A stretch of 64,000 bases of DNA from the NCBI RefSeq assembly GCF_000143685.1, contig NC_014328.1, positions 1,674,001 to 1,738,000 of the forward strand. The letters are read 5' to 3'. A program made the translations under genes and the position numbers. Within the stretch, counting starts at the first letter, position 1. The number at the start of each line of letters is the position of its first letter. The DNA is from Clostridium ljungdahlii DSM 13528. GTDB lineage: Bacteria > Bacillota > Clostridia > Clostridiales > Clostridiaceae. This document shows positions 54,981 to 63,137 of this stretch, one piece after another. Under the pieces are notes generated by a model, which was given only the letters and a program-made list of their open reading frames with translations, did no database searches and was not told the origin of the DNA.

Positions 54981-55011
54981 TAAGCTTTGATTAGTTATTA
55001 TCCCGTATTGG

Positions 55012-55515
55012 TTATAATGAACTACTTGATGGTTCTGTTAAGTTATTTGATGCTTGTGTAGTTTGGCTGGGCTCTGATACTCCTTGCGTCTGTTGTCCAT
55101 GATGATGGTGGTGCATTGCTGTTTGGCTTATAGCATTTGCTTGATCCTGAGTAATAGTTCCATTAGCTACAAGGCTGCTTATAGGATTTGTTGGGTTACT
55201 ATTATATGTTCCTGATGGATTAGCTTGTCTTGCTGTTTGAAAGGCATTTTTTATAGCATTTTCCTGATCTTGCGTAATTGTTCCACTAGCTACCAAGCTG
55301 TCCAATGGATTTTTAGATGTAGTGCTGCTTGTCCCATCTTGGCTAGAACTACTTACAGCTTGGAGTCCATCTTGGCTAAGCTTTAGTGAGTCCTGTGATT
55401 CTGTACTTTTATGATGGTGGTGATGCATTTTTGGTTGAGCTTGTGTGTTTGAAACCTGTGGATTGTTCTGAGTATACAAATTATATTGATTTGGATTACT
55501 ATTTATTGTGTTCAT
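55012..55515 (-). CDS. Unknown His-rich protein with two GTITQ repeats
   Basis: 167 residues, no signal peptide or TM visible, Gln/Ser/Thr/Asn-rich. Two natural histidine clusters occur (MHHHHHKS near residue 31, MHHHHHGQQ near 134). Two ~22-residue repeats read NPLDSLVASGTITQDQ and NPISSLVANGTITQDQ, each followed by a helical AIxxA segment. The same repeat is in the lipoprotein encoded 33 bp upstream. The repeats resemble short SHOCT-like helical hairpins. Metal binding through the His clusters is plausible. No family is recognised. Confidence 0.6.
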   Translation of the reverse strand: MNTINSNPNQYNLYTQNNPQVSNTQAQPKMHHHHHKSTESQDSLKLSQDGLQAVSSSSQDGTSSTTSKNPLDSLVASGTITQDQENAIKNAFQTARQANPSGTYNSNPTNPISSLVANGTITQDQANAISQTAMHHHHHGQQTQGVSEPSQTTQASNNLTEPSSSSL

Positions 55516-55548
55516 ATTTTCACCTCTTAATTATTTATATTAGGCTAT

Positions 55549-55989
55549 CTAATTAGAAGACGGCCCATTATTTCTATGTTGAAAATTTCCCCTTAGTTTT
55601 TGAGTAACAGCATCAGCTTGAGCTTGTGTAATAGTACCATCACTTACCAATTTACTTAAAGGATTAAATCTTTGTTTGTTTTGAGTGCCTCCCTGTTGAT
55701 TATTCTGTGTCTTATTTTTGTTTCCATTAGGATGTGTTGTATAAGCTGTTGTAATTTTATCTGCCTGTGCTTGTGTAATAGTTCCTGCAGTTACTAAAGA
55801 TTTAACACTATCTTGTACTCTTTGTTCCATCTGACTAGAAGAAGGTCTAGCACCACTTTGTGATATGTTTTTTGTATTACTGCTGGCTGCCTTAGATGTA
55901 TCATTTTGGCATCCAGCAAATAAGATTGTAGACATGCAAATTACAAGTGAATATACTGTTGCTTTCTTTAAAAGGGCATTTTTGGTCAT
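55549..55989 (-). CDS. Small lipoprotein with two GTITQ repeats
   Basis: 146 residues from ATG 55989 (AAGGAG upstream). Signal peptide with lipobox LFAGC places the acylated Cys near residue 26. The mature part has repeats DSVKSLVTAGTITQAQADKI and NPLSKLVSDGTITQAQADAV joined by an Asn/Gln/Gly-rich linker. It is the first gene of a two-gene minus-strand unit with the His-rich repeat protein. Two TTGTCAC boxes with 11-bp spacing precede it. Function unknown; likely surface-exposed. Confidence 0.7.
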   Translation of the reverse strand: MTKNALLKKATVYSLVICMSTILFAGCQNDTSKAASSNTKNISQSGARPSSSQMEQRVQDSVKSLVTAGTITQAQADKITTAYTTHPNGNKNKTQNNQQGGTQNKQRFNPLSKLVSDGTITQAQADAVTQKLRGNFQHRNNGPSSN

Positions 55990-56042
55990 CAAATGTATCT
56001 CCTTTTTATACATGATAAATTTTTCATTTTTTAAATATCTTG

Positions 56043-56076
56043 ATTATAAATAGGAATTGTGACAACCCTGTGACAA
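56043..56076 (-). promoter_or_regulatory. TTGTCAC direct-repeat site and promoter of the lipoprotein gene
   Basis: On the minus strand TTGTCAC occurs twice, 11 bp apart (56076-56070 and 56065-56059), followed by TATAAT at 56048-56043. The layout copies the TTTAAT modules but with another half-site, suggesting a second OmpR-type regulator. Confidence 0.55.
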
Positions 56077-56181
56077 CTATGTGAATAAATAATTATCAAT
56101 GGATTTATTTGCTAGAATTTTGAAATTCATTTATTGGATTATGATTTGGAATATCATAGTTATTTTATAATAATTATTTAC

Positions 56182-58161
56182 CTAAGACGTATAAAAATCT
56201 TTGTCTTGTAATCCTGAATGTACCTGCTGCATATAATTGTGCCAAATTTGTCCCGGGTATGTTCCCCCATATAGGTTATTAACATACCGTGGTATATCAT
56301 ATCCAACCCATACTACCGTAGTATAATAAGCAGAATATCCGCATAACCAGCCATCCTTTTGGTTACTTGTTGTACCAGTCTTGGCAGCACTGGTAATTCC
56401 ATCAAGCCTTACATTATATGCAGTACCCCAGGTATTTTCTAAAGTACCTTTTAAAATATCCGACATTAAATAACTTGCATCATAAGTATATACTCTTCTT
56501 TTTCCTAAGTTATTTTCATAAATAGTTTCTCCCTGGCTATTTACAATACTACGTATGCATGTAGGAGCAATAAATTCTCCTCCTCTTGCAAGTGTTGAAT
56601 AAGCAGATGCCATTTCTATGGGAGTTACTCCATAAGTTAAACCGCCTAATGCAGCAGATAGAGTGTAATCTTTTTTTACAATTTTATTGAAATCCATATC
56701 CCTTACGAAGGATAACCCATAAGTAGGCGTTATGTCATTAAATACTTGGTATGCAACACTATTTAATGACATTTGCACAGCTGTTCGTATAGATATATCT
56801 CCCATATAAACATCACCGTCATTATGAGGACCTCCATCTATATAATGATCATTTATAATAGTTGTGTCATCATATCCTTTTTCAAAGGCAGGGGTATAAA
56901 CTGCCAAAGGTTTAAAAGATGAACCAGGCTGTCTAAAGCACTGAAATGCCCTATTTAAATAATCTTTTTCGGGACTAGTTCTACCACCCACTATTGCTAT
57001 AACATATCCAGTTTTATTATCTATTGAAACGGATGAACCCTGCAGAGAATATATTCCTTTATTTTGCTCTGTAAAATCTAGGAGCCCATTATCTAAGGAA
57101 TCTTGCAAAAGTTTTTGCTTATCCATATCTATAGAAGTATAAATTTTATATCCATTAGTGCGGATATCATTTATACATTTGTTATATACATTAGAATAAT
57201 CTTTATCATAGCTAGCTATATCTTGCTGTGTATCAAATGTATTTTTAAATTGGAATCCATTTAGCTTCATAAGCACCCTTGCAGCACAATTAAGAGCATA
57301 GGATTCAATCCATACGTTTCCATCATATTTTTCTGGGTTTAATACAATCTTATAGTTAACTGCTGTAGTGTATTGATAATCTGTAATATAATTATTTTTC
57401 TTCATTGATGATAGAATAAAATCTCTACGTTTTAATGTATTGTTTATATTCTTTATAGGGTTATAATAAGTAGGATTATTGGGTATTGCAGCTAAAAAGC
57501 ATATTTCTGATAAATTAAGTTCATTACAACTTTTGCTAAAATATCTCCTTGAAGCCGCCTCAATTCCATAAGCATTATTGGCAAAATTAATATTATTAAT
57601 ATAAAATTCTAGAATTTGTTGTTTAGTATATTTTTGATCTAATTTTATAGCAATTATTATTTCTTCTAATTTCCTTTTGTAAGTTTTATCAAAATTTAAA
57701 AACACAGTCCTTGCTAACTGCTGTGTAATTGTACTTCCACCCTGTGTAATTTTTCCATTGTTTTTTATAATAGAATATAAAACTCTAAGATTTGCTTTTA
57801 TACTAAGAGCACCATGACTAAAATAATCTTTGTCCTCTATAGATATAAAGGCATTTTTTACAGCTTGAGGTATATAAAAAGATGTTAAATATAGAGAATT
57901 CTTTGAAGCATATAGTTTATTTATTACAGAATTCTTTGAATCATACAAATAAGTTGTTTGATTCCCATGAAAAGTATTGTATGATATAGAATTTACTTTA
58001 GCTGACGCATCATTATAGAGTGATACTGCTATAGATAAATACTTAATACAAAAGACTAATATAACTATTAGAAATACAAAAAAAACCTTGAGTAGTATAT
58101 GTTTTTTCACTTTATGAGTTTTTTTGCTTTTTTGCTTTTTTGGCAATTGAGTCACTTCCAT
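56182..58161 (-). CDS. Bifunctional class A penicillin-binding protein (PBP1 type)
   Basis: 659 residues: basic cytoplasmic tail, TM (~20-45), GT51 glycosyltransferase (~85-250) with catalytic Glu109 (SIEDKDYFSHG) and QGGSTITQQLAR, then a transpeptidase domain (~340-650) with SxxK at Ser414 (GSSFK), SxN at 465-467 (SLN) and KTGT at 594-597. It polymerises lipid II and cross-links stems. It has its own promoter region, divergent from uppP. Confidence 0.95.
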   Translation of the reverse strand: MEVTQLPKKQKSKKTHKVKKHILLKVFFVFLIVILVFCIKYLSIAVSLYNDASAKVNSISYNTFHGNQTTYLYDSKNSVINKLYASKNSLYLTSFYIPQAVKNAFISIEDKDYFSHGALSIKANLRVLYSIIKNNGKITQGGSTITQQLARTVFLNFDKTYKRKLEEIIIAIKLDQKYTKQQILEFYINNINFANNAYGIEAASRRYFSKSCNELNLSEICFLAAIPNNPTYYNPIKNINNTLKRRDFILSSMKKNNYITDYQYTTAVNYKIVLNPEKYDGNVWIESYALNCAARVLMKLNGFQFKNTFDTQQDIASYDKDYSNVYNKCINDIRTNGYKIYTSIDMDKQKLLQDSLDNGLLDFTEQNKGIYSLQGSSVSIDNKTGYVIAIVGGRTSPEKDYLNRAFQCFRQPGSSFKPLAVYTPAFEKGYDDTTIINDHYIDGGPHNDGDVYMGDISIRTAVQMSLNSVAYQVFNDITPTYGLSFVRDMDFNKIVKKDYTLSAALGGLTYGVTPIEMASAYSTLARGGEFIAPTCIRSIVNSQGETIYENNLGKRRVYTYDASYLMSDILKGTLENTWGTAYNVRLDGITSAAKTGTTSNQKDGWLCGYSAYYTTVVWVGYDIPRYVNNLYGGTYPGQIWHNYMQQVHSGLQDKDFYTS

Positions 58162-58282
58162 TTTTAATTGTGTACTTATAATAATATCCCCAGTAAATTT
58201 TTTATATATACTTTATCTTGAAACTGCAATGTATTTAAAACATCTTCTTGTTTTAATCAATTTATAGAAAATTTAAGGATTA

Positions 58283-58315
58283 TTTAATCTGATTTTAATG
58301 ATGTAATAATATTAT
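58283..58315 (+). promoter_or_regulatory. TTTAAT-repeat promoter module before uppP
   Basis: TTTAAT (58283-58288), N5, TTTAAT (58294-58299), N10, TATTAT (58310-58315). It lies ~100 bp before uppP and ~120 bp from the divergent PBP gene. Confidence 0.7.
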
Positions 58316-58417
58316 TAATTTATGGTGTTATCATATGGAGTAATTTTCTTTACAGTTGGCTATTATATATTTGATAAGAAAGAGGTATAAATAAATTCAT
58401 TTTAGGGAGGAATATAA

Positions 58418-59209
58418 ATGTCAATAATACAAGCGATTATATATGGTATTGTTCAAGGTATAGGAGAATTTTTGCCGATATCTAGTTCCGCTCACCTTAT
58501 AGCTATTCCACAAATATTTGGATGGCAGGATCCTGGCCTTGCCTTTGATGTAGCACTACATCTTGGAACTCTTGCTGCAGTAATCGCATTTTTTTGGAAG
58601 GATTGGACTAAGTTAATTTATTCTGGTATTATGAATCCAAAATCTAAGGATGGTAAATTATTTTGGTTTATAGTAATTGCTTCTATACCTGGAGCTGTAG
58701 TAGGAAAACTATTTGAAAAACAAGCTGAATCTGCCTTTAGAAACCTCGCCCTTATAGGTACTATGCTTATTATAATAGGTATAATATTATATATTGCAGA
58801 TAAGAGATATGATGGTGAGGTAGCAGTTGAGAATATAGGGTTTAAAAGAAGTTTTTTTATTGGATTATCACAAGCTTTAGCTATTATACCTGGTGTATCT
58901 CGCTCTGGAATCACTATGACAACTGGATTATTTTCTGGCCTTTCAAAAGAAGGTGCAGCCAGATTTTCATTTCTTCTTTCCACTCCAATTATTTTAGGAG
59001 CTGGATTACTTAAATTAAAAGATTTAATACATACTCCAATTAGCAGTATGCCATCATTTGCTATAGGTGTTTTAGTGTCTGCTGTGGTTGGATTTTTAAG
59101 TATTAAATTCTTATTAAATTATCTAAAAAATAAGGGATTTGGTATATTTGTAGTTTATAGAATTGTAGTAGGCTTTACTTTTATAGCTATTTACCTTTTA
59201 AGAAAATAG
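58418..59209 (+). CDS. uppP: Undecaprenyl-diphosphatase UppP (BacA)
   Basis: 263 residues, multi-TM. The two BacA signatures are intact: GIGEFLPISSSAHLIAIPQI and PGVSRSGITMTTGLFSGLSK. It dephosphorylates undecaprenyl pyrophosphate to recycle the lipid carrier and gives bacitracin tolerance. GGGAGG precedes the ATG. It stands between a PBP1 and its truncated paralogue. Confidence 0.96.
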   Translation: MSIIQAIIYGIVQGIGEFLPISSSAHLIAIPQIFGWQDPGLAFDVALHLGTLAAVIAFFWKDWTKLIYSGIMNPKSKDGKLFWFIVIASIPGAVVGKLFEKQAESAFRNLALIGTMLIIIGIILYIADKRYDGEVAVENIGFKRSFFIGLSQALAIIPGVSRSGITMTTGLFSGLSKEGAARFSFLLSTPIILGAGLLKLKDLIHTPISSMPSFAIGVLVSAVVGFLSIKFLLNYLKNKGFGIFVVYRIVVGFTFIAIYLLRK

Positions 59210-59263
59210 CTATAAAATATTTTATTTTTGAGAGCTCTTTTTTATTATAGAAATTTCTTGTAT

Positions 59264-59445
59264 AAACAGAGTTCTTGGCATCAGATGGAGTTTTAACTCC
59301 ATCTGATGCTTAGAAATCGTTATCCAGGGACGTAGTCGCTCTTTACTCCCACTTGCAGAAAAGCAGATATCCCAAATCTTTGATTTGGTGATAGTCGCTT
59401 TCGCTGTGTGCGTGGGAGTATTAGAGCGAGTAGTCATCGGATAAA
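59264..59445 (+). repeat. Dispersed structured element, copy R7
   Basis: Hairpin A' (GGCATCAGATGGAG / CTCCATCTGATGC), core C with changed arms CGCTCT / AGAGCG and ACTCCCAC / GTGGGAGT, and insert D (ATCCCAAATCTTTGATTTG); no B. Right end TCATCGGATAAA. It ends ~53 bp before the truncated PBP gene, with TACAAT between, so it may lie in that gene's 5' region. A minus-strand open frame across it is a shadow. Confidence 0.85.
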
Positions 59446-59498
59446 GTAGTGTGGTACAATGATGTAAAAATAGAATTTCTAAGAAAAGGAGATTTTAA

Positions 59499-60278
59499 AT
59501 GCCAAAGAAAAAAAACAGAGGAAGTAGTTTATTAAAACATTTATTTTTAAGTATTTTGGTATTAGTTATTATTTTTAGTGGATTCATTTATCTTAAATAT
59601 GGACATACGGTTAAGTCTCTATATGACGATGCAGTTATAAAAGTAAATAATTGTTCAGAGTATACTTTTAAAAATAGAGAAAAGTATTTAAATAACGGAA
59701 AATCTCTATATTTAGAATCTACACAAATTCCTAATAATGTGAAAAATGCTTTTATTGTTATTGAAGATAAGAATTTTTATAAACATGGAGGAATTAGTAC
59801 AGAGGCTGTTTTTAGAGCAGTATATTCTTTATTCGTTAACAATGGGAAAATAACGCAAGGAGGAAGTACTATTGCTCAACAATTAGCGAGAAATGTGTTC
59901 TTGAATTTTGATAAAAATTATCAAAGAAAATTAGAAGAGATGTTTATTGCTACAAAGCTAGAGCAAAAATTTACAAAAGATCAAGTATTAGAGTTTTATA
60001 TTAACAATATTTATTTTAGTAACAATGCTTATGGTATTAATTCTGCTTCCAAAAAATTTTTTAATAAAGATTGTAGAGAACTGAATCTTTCAGAAATATG
60101 TTTATTAGTTGGTATACCTAATGATCCCCAATATTATGATCCAATAAAGCATTTAGATAATGCCTTGCAGCGAAAAAATTTAATATTAAAAAATATGAAA
60201 GAAAATAACTATATAACTGATACGGAATATGAGAATGCGATTAATTATAAAATAGTATTAAATCTGGATGAAAAATAG
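59499..60278 (+). CDS. Glycosyltransferase-only PBP1 paralogue (C-terminally truncated)
   Basis: 259 residues: TM (~14-33) and GT51 domain with catalytic Glu89 (VIEDKNFYKHG) and QGGSTIAQQLARNVFLNF. It aligns with the PBP1 at 56.2-58.2 kb almost to residue 275 of that protein (NYKIVLN) and stops just after, before the transpeptidase domain. It could work as a monofunctional peptidoglycan glycosyltransferase, since GT51 is complete, or be a decaying copy. No transpeptidase coding sequence remains downstream. Confidence 0.8.
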   Translation: MPKKKNRGSSLLKHLFLSILVLVIIFSGFIYLKYGHTVKSLYDDAVIKVNNCSEYTFKNREKYLNNGKSLYLESTQIPNNVKNAFIVIEDKNFYKHGGISTEAVFRAVYSLFVNNGKITQGGSTIAQQLARNVFLNFDKNYQRKLEEMFIATKLEQKFTKDQVLEFYINNIYFSNNAYGINSASKKFFNKDCRELNLSEICLLVGIPNDPQYYDPIKHLDNALQRKNLILKNMKENNYITDTEYENAINYKIVLNLDEK

Positions 60279-60323
60279 TAATGCGTTCTGTTAGTATTAT
60301 AATATATTTCAATATTTCTTTTA

Positions 60324-60376
60324 GAGCTTGTTTAGATGACCCATAATAATGAGTATCTTGAATAAGCTCCTTTTTT
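60324..60376 (+). terminator. Terminator after the GT51 gene
   Basis: Long imperfect hairpin: GAGCTTGTTTA ... TGAATAAGCTC with an inner stem around CCATAATAATG, followed by CTTTTTTG. Confidence 0.75.
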
Positions 60377-60445
60377 GAACTTTTAATCACACTAAAAATT
60401 TGAAACCATATACTAAAACGGAAAGAATAAAAAAGGGGACTATAC

Positions 60446-61060
60446 ATGATATTAATTTTATCTGCATTATTGTTTAGTTTATCCTCTAACCTAGATAATG
60501 TAGTTGTGGGTATTGCTTACGGAATAAAGAAAATAAGGATAGGAATAATTCCTAACCTTGCAATAGCAATTATAACTTGTACAGGAACATTTCTATCAAT
60601 GTCACTTGGGGTGTATATATCAAAATTTTTACCTCACTCTATAGCAAATGCATTAGGTTCTATAGCCATTGCTATATTGGGGGTATATTTTATAACACAA
60701 AGTATAATAAAACTTATAAATAATAAAAAATCAAATGGACTTGCTTTAAAAGACATTACTGATATGATTGAATATGCCGAAAAGTCAGATTTGGACAACT
60801 CCGGTGATATAAATATAAAAGAAGCTCTTCTTGTAGCGTTTGGCTTAACCTTTAATAACTTAGGTACCGGTATAGCAGCTAGTATAACAGGAGTTAATAT
60901 TCAATTTACAGTTATATTTACATTTATATTAAGTATTCTTACAATTATAACTGGTGAAGCTGTAGGTAATCATATATTGGGTAAATTATTTGGTAAATAT
61001 GCACCATTAATTTCGGGCATATTATTAATAGCACTTGGTATAATTGAATTCTTTAATTGA
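60446..61060 (+). CDS. ytaF: Sporulation membrane protein YtaF (MntP-like fold)
   Basis: 204 residues, six TM helices in two three-helix halves. The N-terminal half has SLSSNLDNVVVGIAYG, a MntP-like Asp motif; the linker has the YtaF-type acidic loop SDLDNSGDINIKEAL; the second half has FGLTFNNLGTGIAAS. MntP relatives export Mn2+; YtaF is linked to sporulation, transport unproven. GGGG precedes the ATG. Confidence 0.87.
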   Translation: MILILSALLFSLSSNLDNVVVGIAYGIKKIRIGIIPNLAIAIITCTGTFLSMSLGVYISKFLPHSIANALGSIAIAILGVYFITQSIIKLINNKKSNGLALKDITDMIEYAEKSDLDNSGDINIKEALLVAFGLTFNNLGTGIAASITGVNIQFTVIFTFILSILTIITGEAVGNHILGKLFGKYAPLISGILLIALGIIEFFN

Positions 61061-61108
61061 TATTTTTTTAGTTATTTTGTCAATTGTGATGTAAAAGTAA
61101 ATTAGAAG

Positions 61109-61153
61109 AAAAAGATGCTGTCTCAAAATACATTTTGAGGCAGCATCTTTTTA
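61109..61153 (+). terminator. Terminator of ytaF
   Basis: AAAGATGCTGTCTCAAAAT pairs with ATTTTGAGGCAGCATCTTT (one mismatch) around a short loop, followed by TTATAT. Confidence 0.88.
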
Positions 61154-61233
61154 TATACTAAAAGCCATATAATTAAAAAGCTGGTAGACATTTGTTTGAT
61201 AAAAAATCATTTTTAAGATAAATCTAAGAGCTT

Positions 61234-61266
61234 TTTAATCTAATTTTAATCTCATATGTTGATAAT
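61234..61266 (+). promoter_or_regulatory. TTTAAT-repeat promoter module before the dedA-PAP2 operon
   Basis: TTTAAT (61234-61239), N5, TTTAAT (61245-61250), N10, GATAAT (61261-61266). The surrounding ~70 bp match the promoter at 47.7 kb. Confidence 0.75.
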
Positions 61267-61316
61267 GTATAACAGAGCAAAGATGAATTATATTTTAATT
61301 ACGAAGGGAGAAAAAT

Positions 61317-61991
61317 ATGAGTGTTATAGGAGCTTTAATTAGTGTAATATTGCATCTTGATAAATATTTAAATGTAATGATACAAAATTACGGAATATGG
61401 ACATATGCTGTTATATTTCTAATTATATTTTGTGAGACTGGATTAGTTGTTACTCCATTTTTACCAGGAGATTCTATTTTATTTGCAGCGGGGGCACTGG
61501 CATCTACTGGATCACTTGAAATATTAATACTATTTATTGCATTTTACTTAGCTGCAGTTATTGGTGATACAGTTAACTATCACATAGGGAAAAAGATTGG
61601 AACTAAAATTTTAGAAAAAGAAGATATTAAGTATATAAATAAAGAATATCTTAACAAGGCACACAGATTTTATAAAAAGCATGGCTCTATGACTATAGTA
61701 GTAGGGAGGTTCATACCTATAATAAGGACTTTTGTACCTTTTGTGGCTGGAATAGGGAAGATGGGTTATTCAAAATTTATTACTTATAATATGCTAGGTG
61801 GATTTTTGTGGGTTACATTATTTTTAGGGGGAGGGTATTTCTTTGGAAACTTACCTTTTATAAAACAACATTTTTCATATGTTCTAATTGCCATTATAAT
61901 AATTTCTCTTATCCCAGGAGTAGTTACATTTATAGGAGAAAAGAGAAATGAAAATAATAACAGTGGAGATATGATTAATATAGAGCCTTGA
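61317..61991 (+). CDS. DedA-family membrane protein 2
   Basis: 224 residues with the full DedA pattern: FCETGLVVTPFLPGDSILFAAGALA (acidic residue and PxLPGD motif present), GDTVNYHIGKKIG, FYKKHGSMTIVVGRFIPIIRTFVPFVAG with the essential Arg residues, and a GYFFGNL end. Unlike DedA 1 it retains the canonical motifs and is a good candidate for an undecaprenyl-phosphate flippase. It forms a two-gene operon with a PAP2 phosphatase. Confidence 0.9.
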   Translation: MSVIGALISVILHLDKYLNVMIQNYGIWTYAVIFLIIFCETGLVVTPFLPGDSILFAAGALASTGSLEILILFIAFYLAAVIGDTVNYHIGKKIGTKILEKEDIKYINKEYLNKAHRFYKKHGSMTIVVGRFIPIIRTFVPFVAGIGKMGYSKFITYNMLGGFLWVTLFLGGGYFFGNLPFIKQHFSYVLIAIIIISLIPGVVTFIGEKRNENNNSGDMINIEP

Positions 61992-62016
61992 TTATTGATA
62001 GAAAGGATAGTTAAAA

Positions 62017-62640
62017 ATGAATATGGAACTTTTTAGATTAATAAATAATTTAGCAAATAAAAATAGTATTTTAGATAGTATAATGATTTTCTTTTCAAAG
62101 GATGTACCTTATATATTTATGGCAGCTCTTGCAACAGTATTTATTTTAGGAATTGTAAAAACAAATTCTGATTATAGAAAGATTGCGTTTAGCACTTTTG
62201 TTATTACAGTAATCAACCTGATTTTAAGTTTTATTATTGGAGGCATTTACTATAAGGACAGGCCATTTGTTCATAATAAGGTAAATCTATTATTTACTCA
62301 TGTGAAAGACGCATCTTTTCCAAGTGACCATGCAATGGGGACAATGAGTATAGCGTTAGGACTTGGAAAGTATAATAAGGTACTTAGTTTAATGTTAACT
62401 ATATTGTCGGTAATTGTAGGATTTTCAAGAGTATATGTTGGACAGCACTATCCTATGGATGTTATAGGTGCGTATATGATTGTTTGTGGAACAAGTTACA
62501 TTTATAATCTGAAATTGAGGAGCAAAATTGAAAATTTGTATGAAATACTTGAAAAGAAATTGATAACATTGGGTGGATTTAGTAGATTATACAATAAACA
62601 GAACTTACGCAACACAAAAACAACATTCAAAAATCAATAA
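62017..62640 (+). CDS. PAP2-superfamily lipid phosphatase 2 (BcrC type)
   Basis: 207 residues: KDRPF, SFPSDHAMGTMS and SRVYVGQHYPMDVIGA carry the three phosphatase motifs; the D in PSDHA matches BcrC-like undecaprenyl-pyrophosphate phosphatases. It begins 25 bp after dedA. With UppP and the other PAP2 gene the cluster has three possible carrier-lipid phosphatases. The tail beyond ~175 is basic and cytoplasmic. Confidence 0.9.
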   Translation: MNMELFRLINNLANKNSILDSIMIFFSKDVPYIFMAALATVFILGIVKTNSDYRKIAFSTFVITVINLILSFIIGGIYYKDRPFVHNKVNLLFTHVKDASFPSDHAMGTMSIALGLGKYNKVLSLMLTILSVIVGFSRVYVGQHYPMDVIGAYMIVCGTSYIYNLKLRSKIENLYEILEKKLITLGGFSRLYNKQNLRNTKTTFKNQ

Positions 62641-62645
62641 CTTTA

Positions 62646-62700
62646 AGCACCTAATTTATTCCGAATAGTTATTGCTATGGAATAAATTAGGTGCTGTTTT
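62646..62700. terminator. Strong terminator after the dedA-PAP2 operon
   Basis: AGCACCTAATTTATTCC pairs perfectly with GGAATAAATTAGGTGCT around a 16-nt loop, followed by GTTTTT. Also usable for the convergent remnant. Confidence 0.85.
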
Positions 62701-63137
62701 TAAATTGTATTTACCATTTTCCATGCAGTTTTATCAAGTGTATGATTTTCTATAGAGGTTGAGGCATTTATAAACATGTGGTCGAAATTTCCTGTATCTT
62801 TATAAGGAATAGTAATGTGGATAAATCCACTGTACACAGAATATTTTATTCCTCCATATGTAGTTGTTATTGGAATGATGGAATTGTGTTTTAATATTAA
62901 TTTTTTGTCTTTAAATTGAATATTAAATTTAGAAATTTTACCTTTGTTGAACAGTAGCATATTGATGTTATAATCAGTGAATTTGTCAATATTCAAATCT
63001 ATTTGTAAAAAAATGTGAAAATTATTTTCCTTGGATATTTCTGCATATATGTGGGAAATATCTGCATCTCTGCTTATTCCTAAGCTTAAAGTATCTTGCA
63101 GTGGGTCAGTAATTATTTCATTTTGTTTTTCAGCAGT
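62700..63137 (-). pseudogene. 5'-truncated open frame of unknown family
   Basis: The minus-strand frame is open for 146 codons (63137 to 62700) but has no start near its 5' end. Only a TTG at 62996 could start it, giving 98 residues. The sequence is coherent throughout (TDPLQDTLSLGISRDADISH at the front, KYSVYSGFIHITIPYKDTG later). It is probably the 3' part of a gene whose front has been lost. The promoter module of the next gene now lies at the breakpoint. Confidence 0.45.

Noticed and set aside
58162..58282. TTTAAT module driving the divergent PBP1 gene
   Set aside because: No minus-strand pair of half-sites with 11-bp spacing was found there; the only module faces uppP.
59222..59437. Minus-strand open frame over R7
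   Set aside because: Produced by the structured repeat; no start signal and no independent conservation.
60279..60445. Remaining transpeptidase part of the truncated PBP
   Set aside because: No frame in this stretch encodes SxxK, SxN or KTG-type motifs; it holds a terminator.
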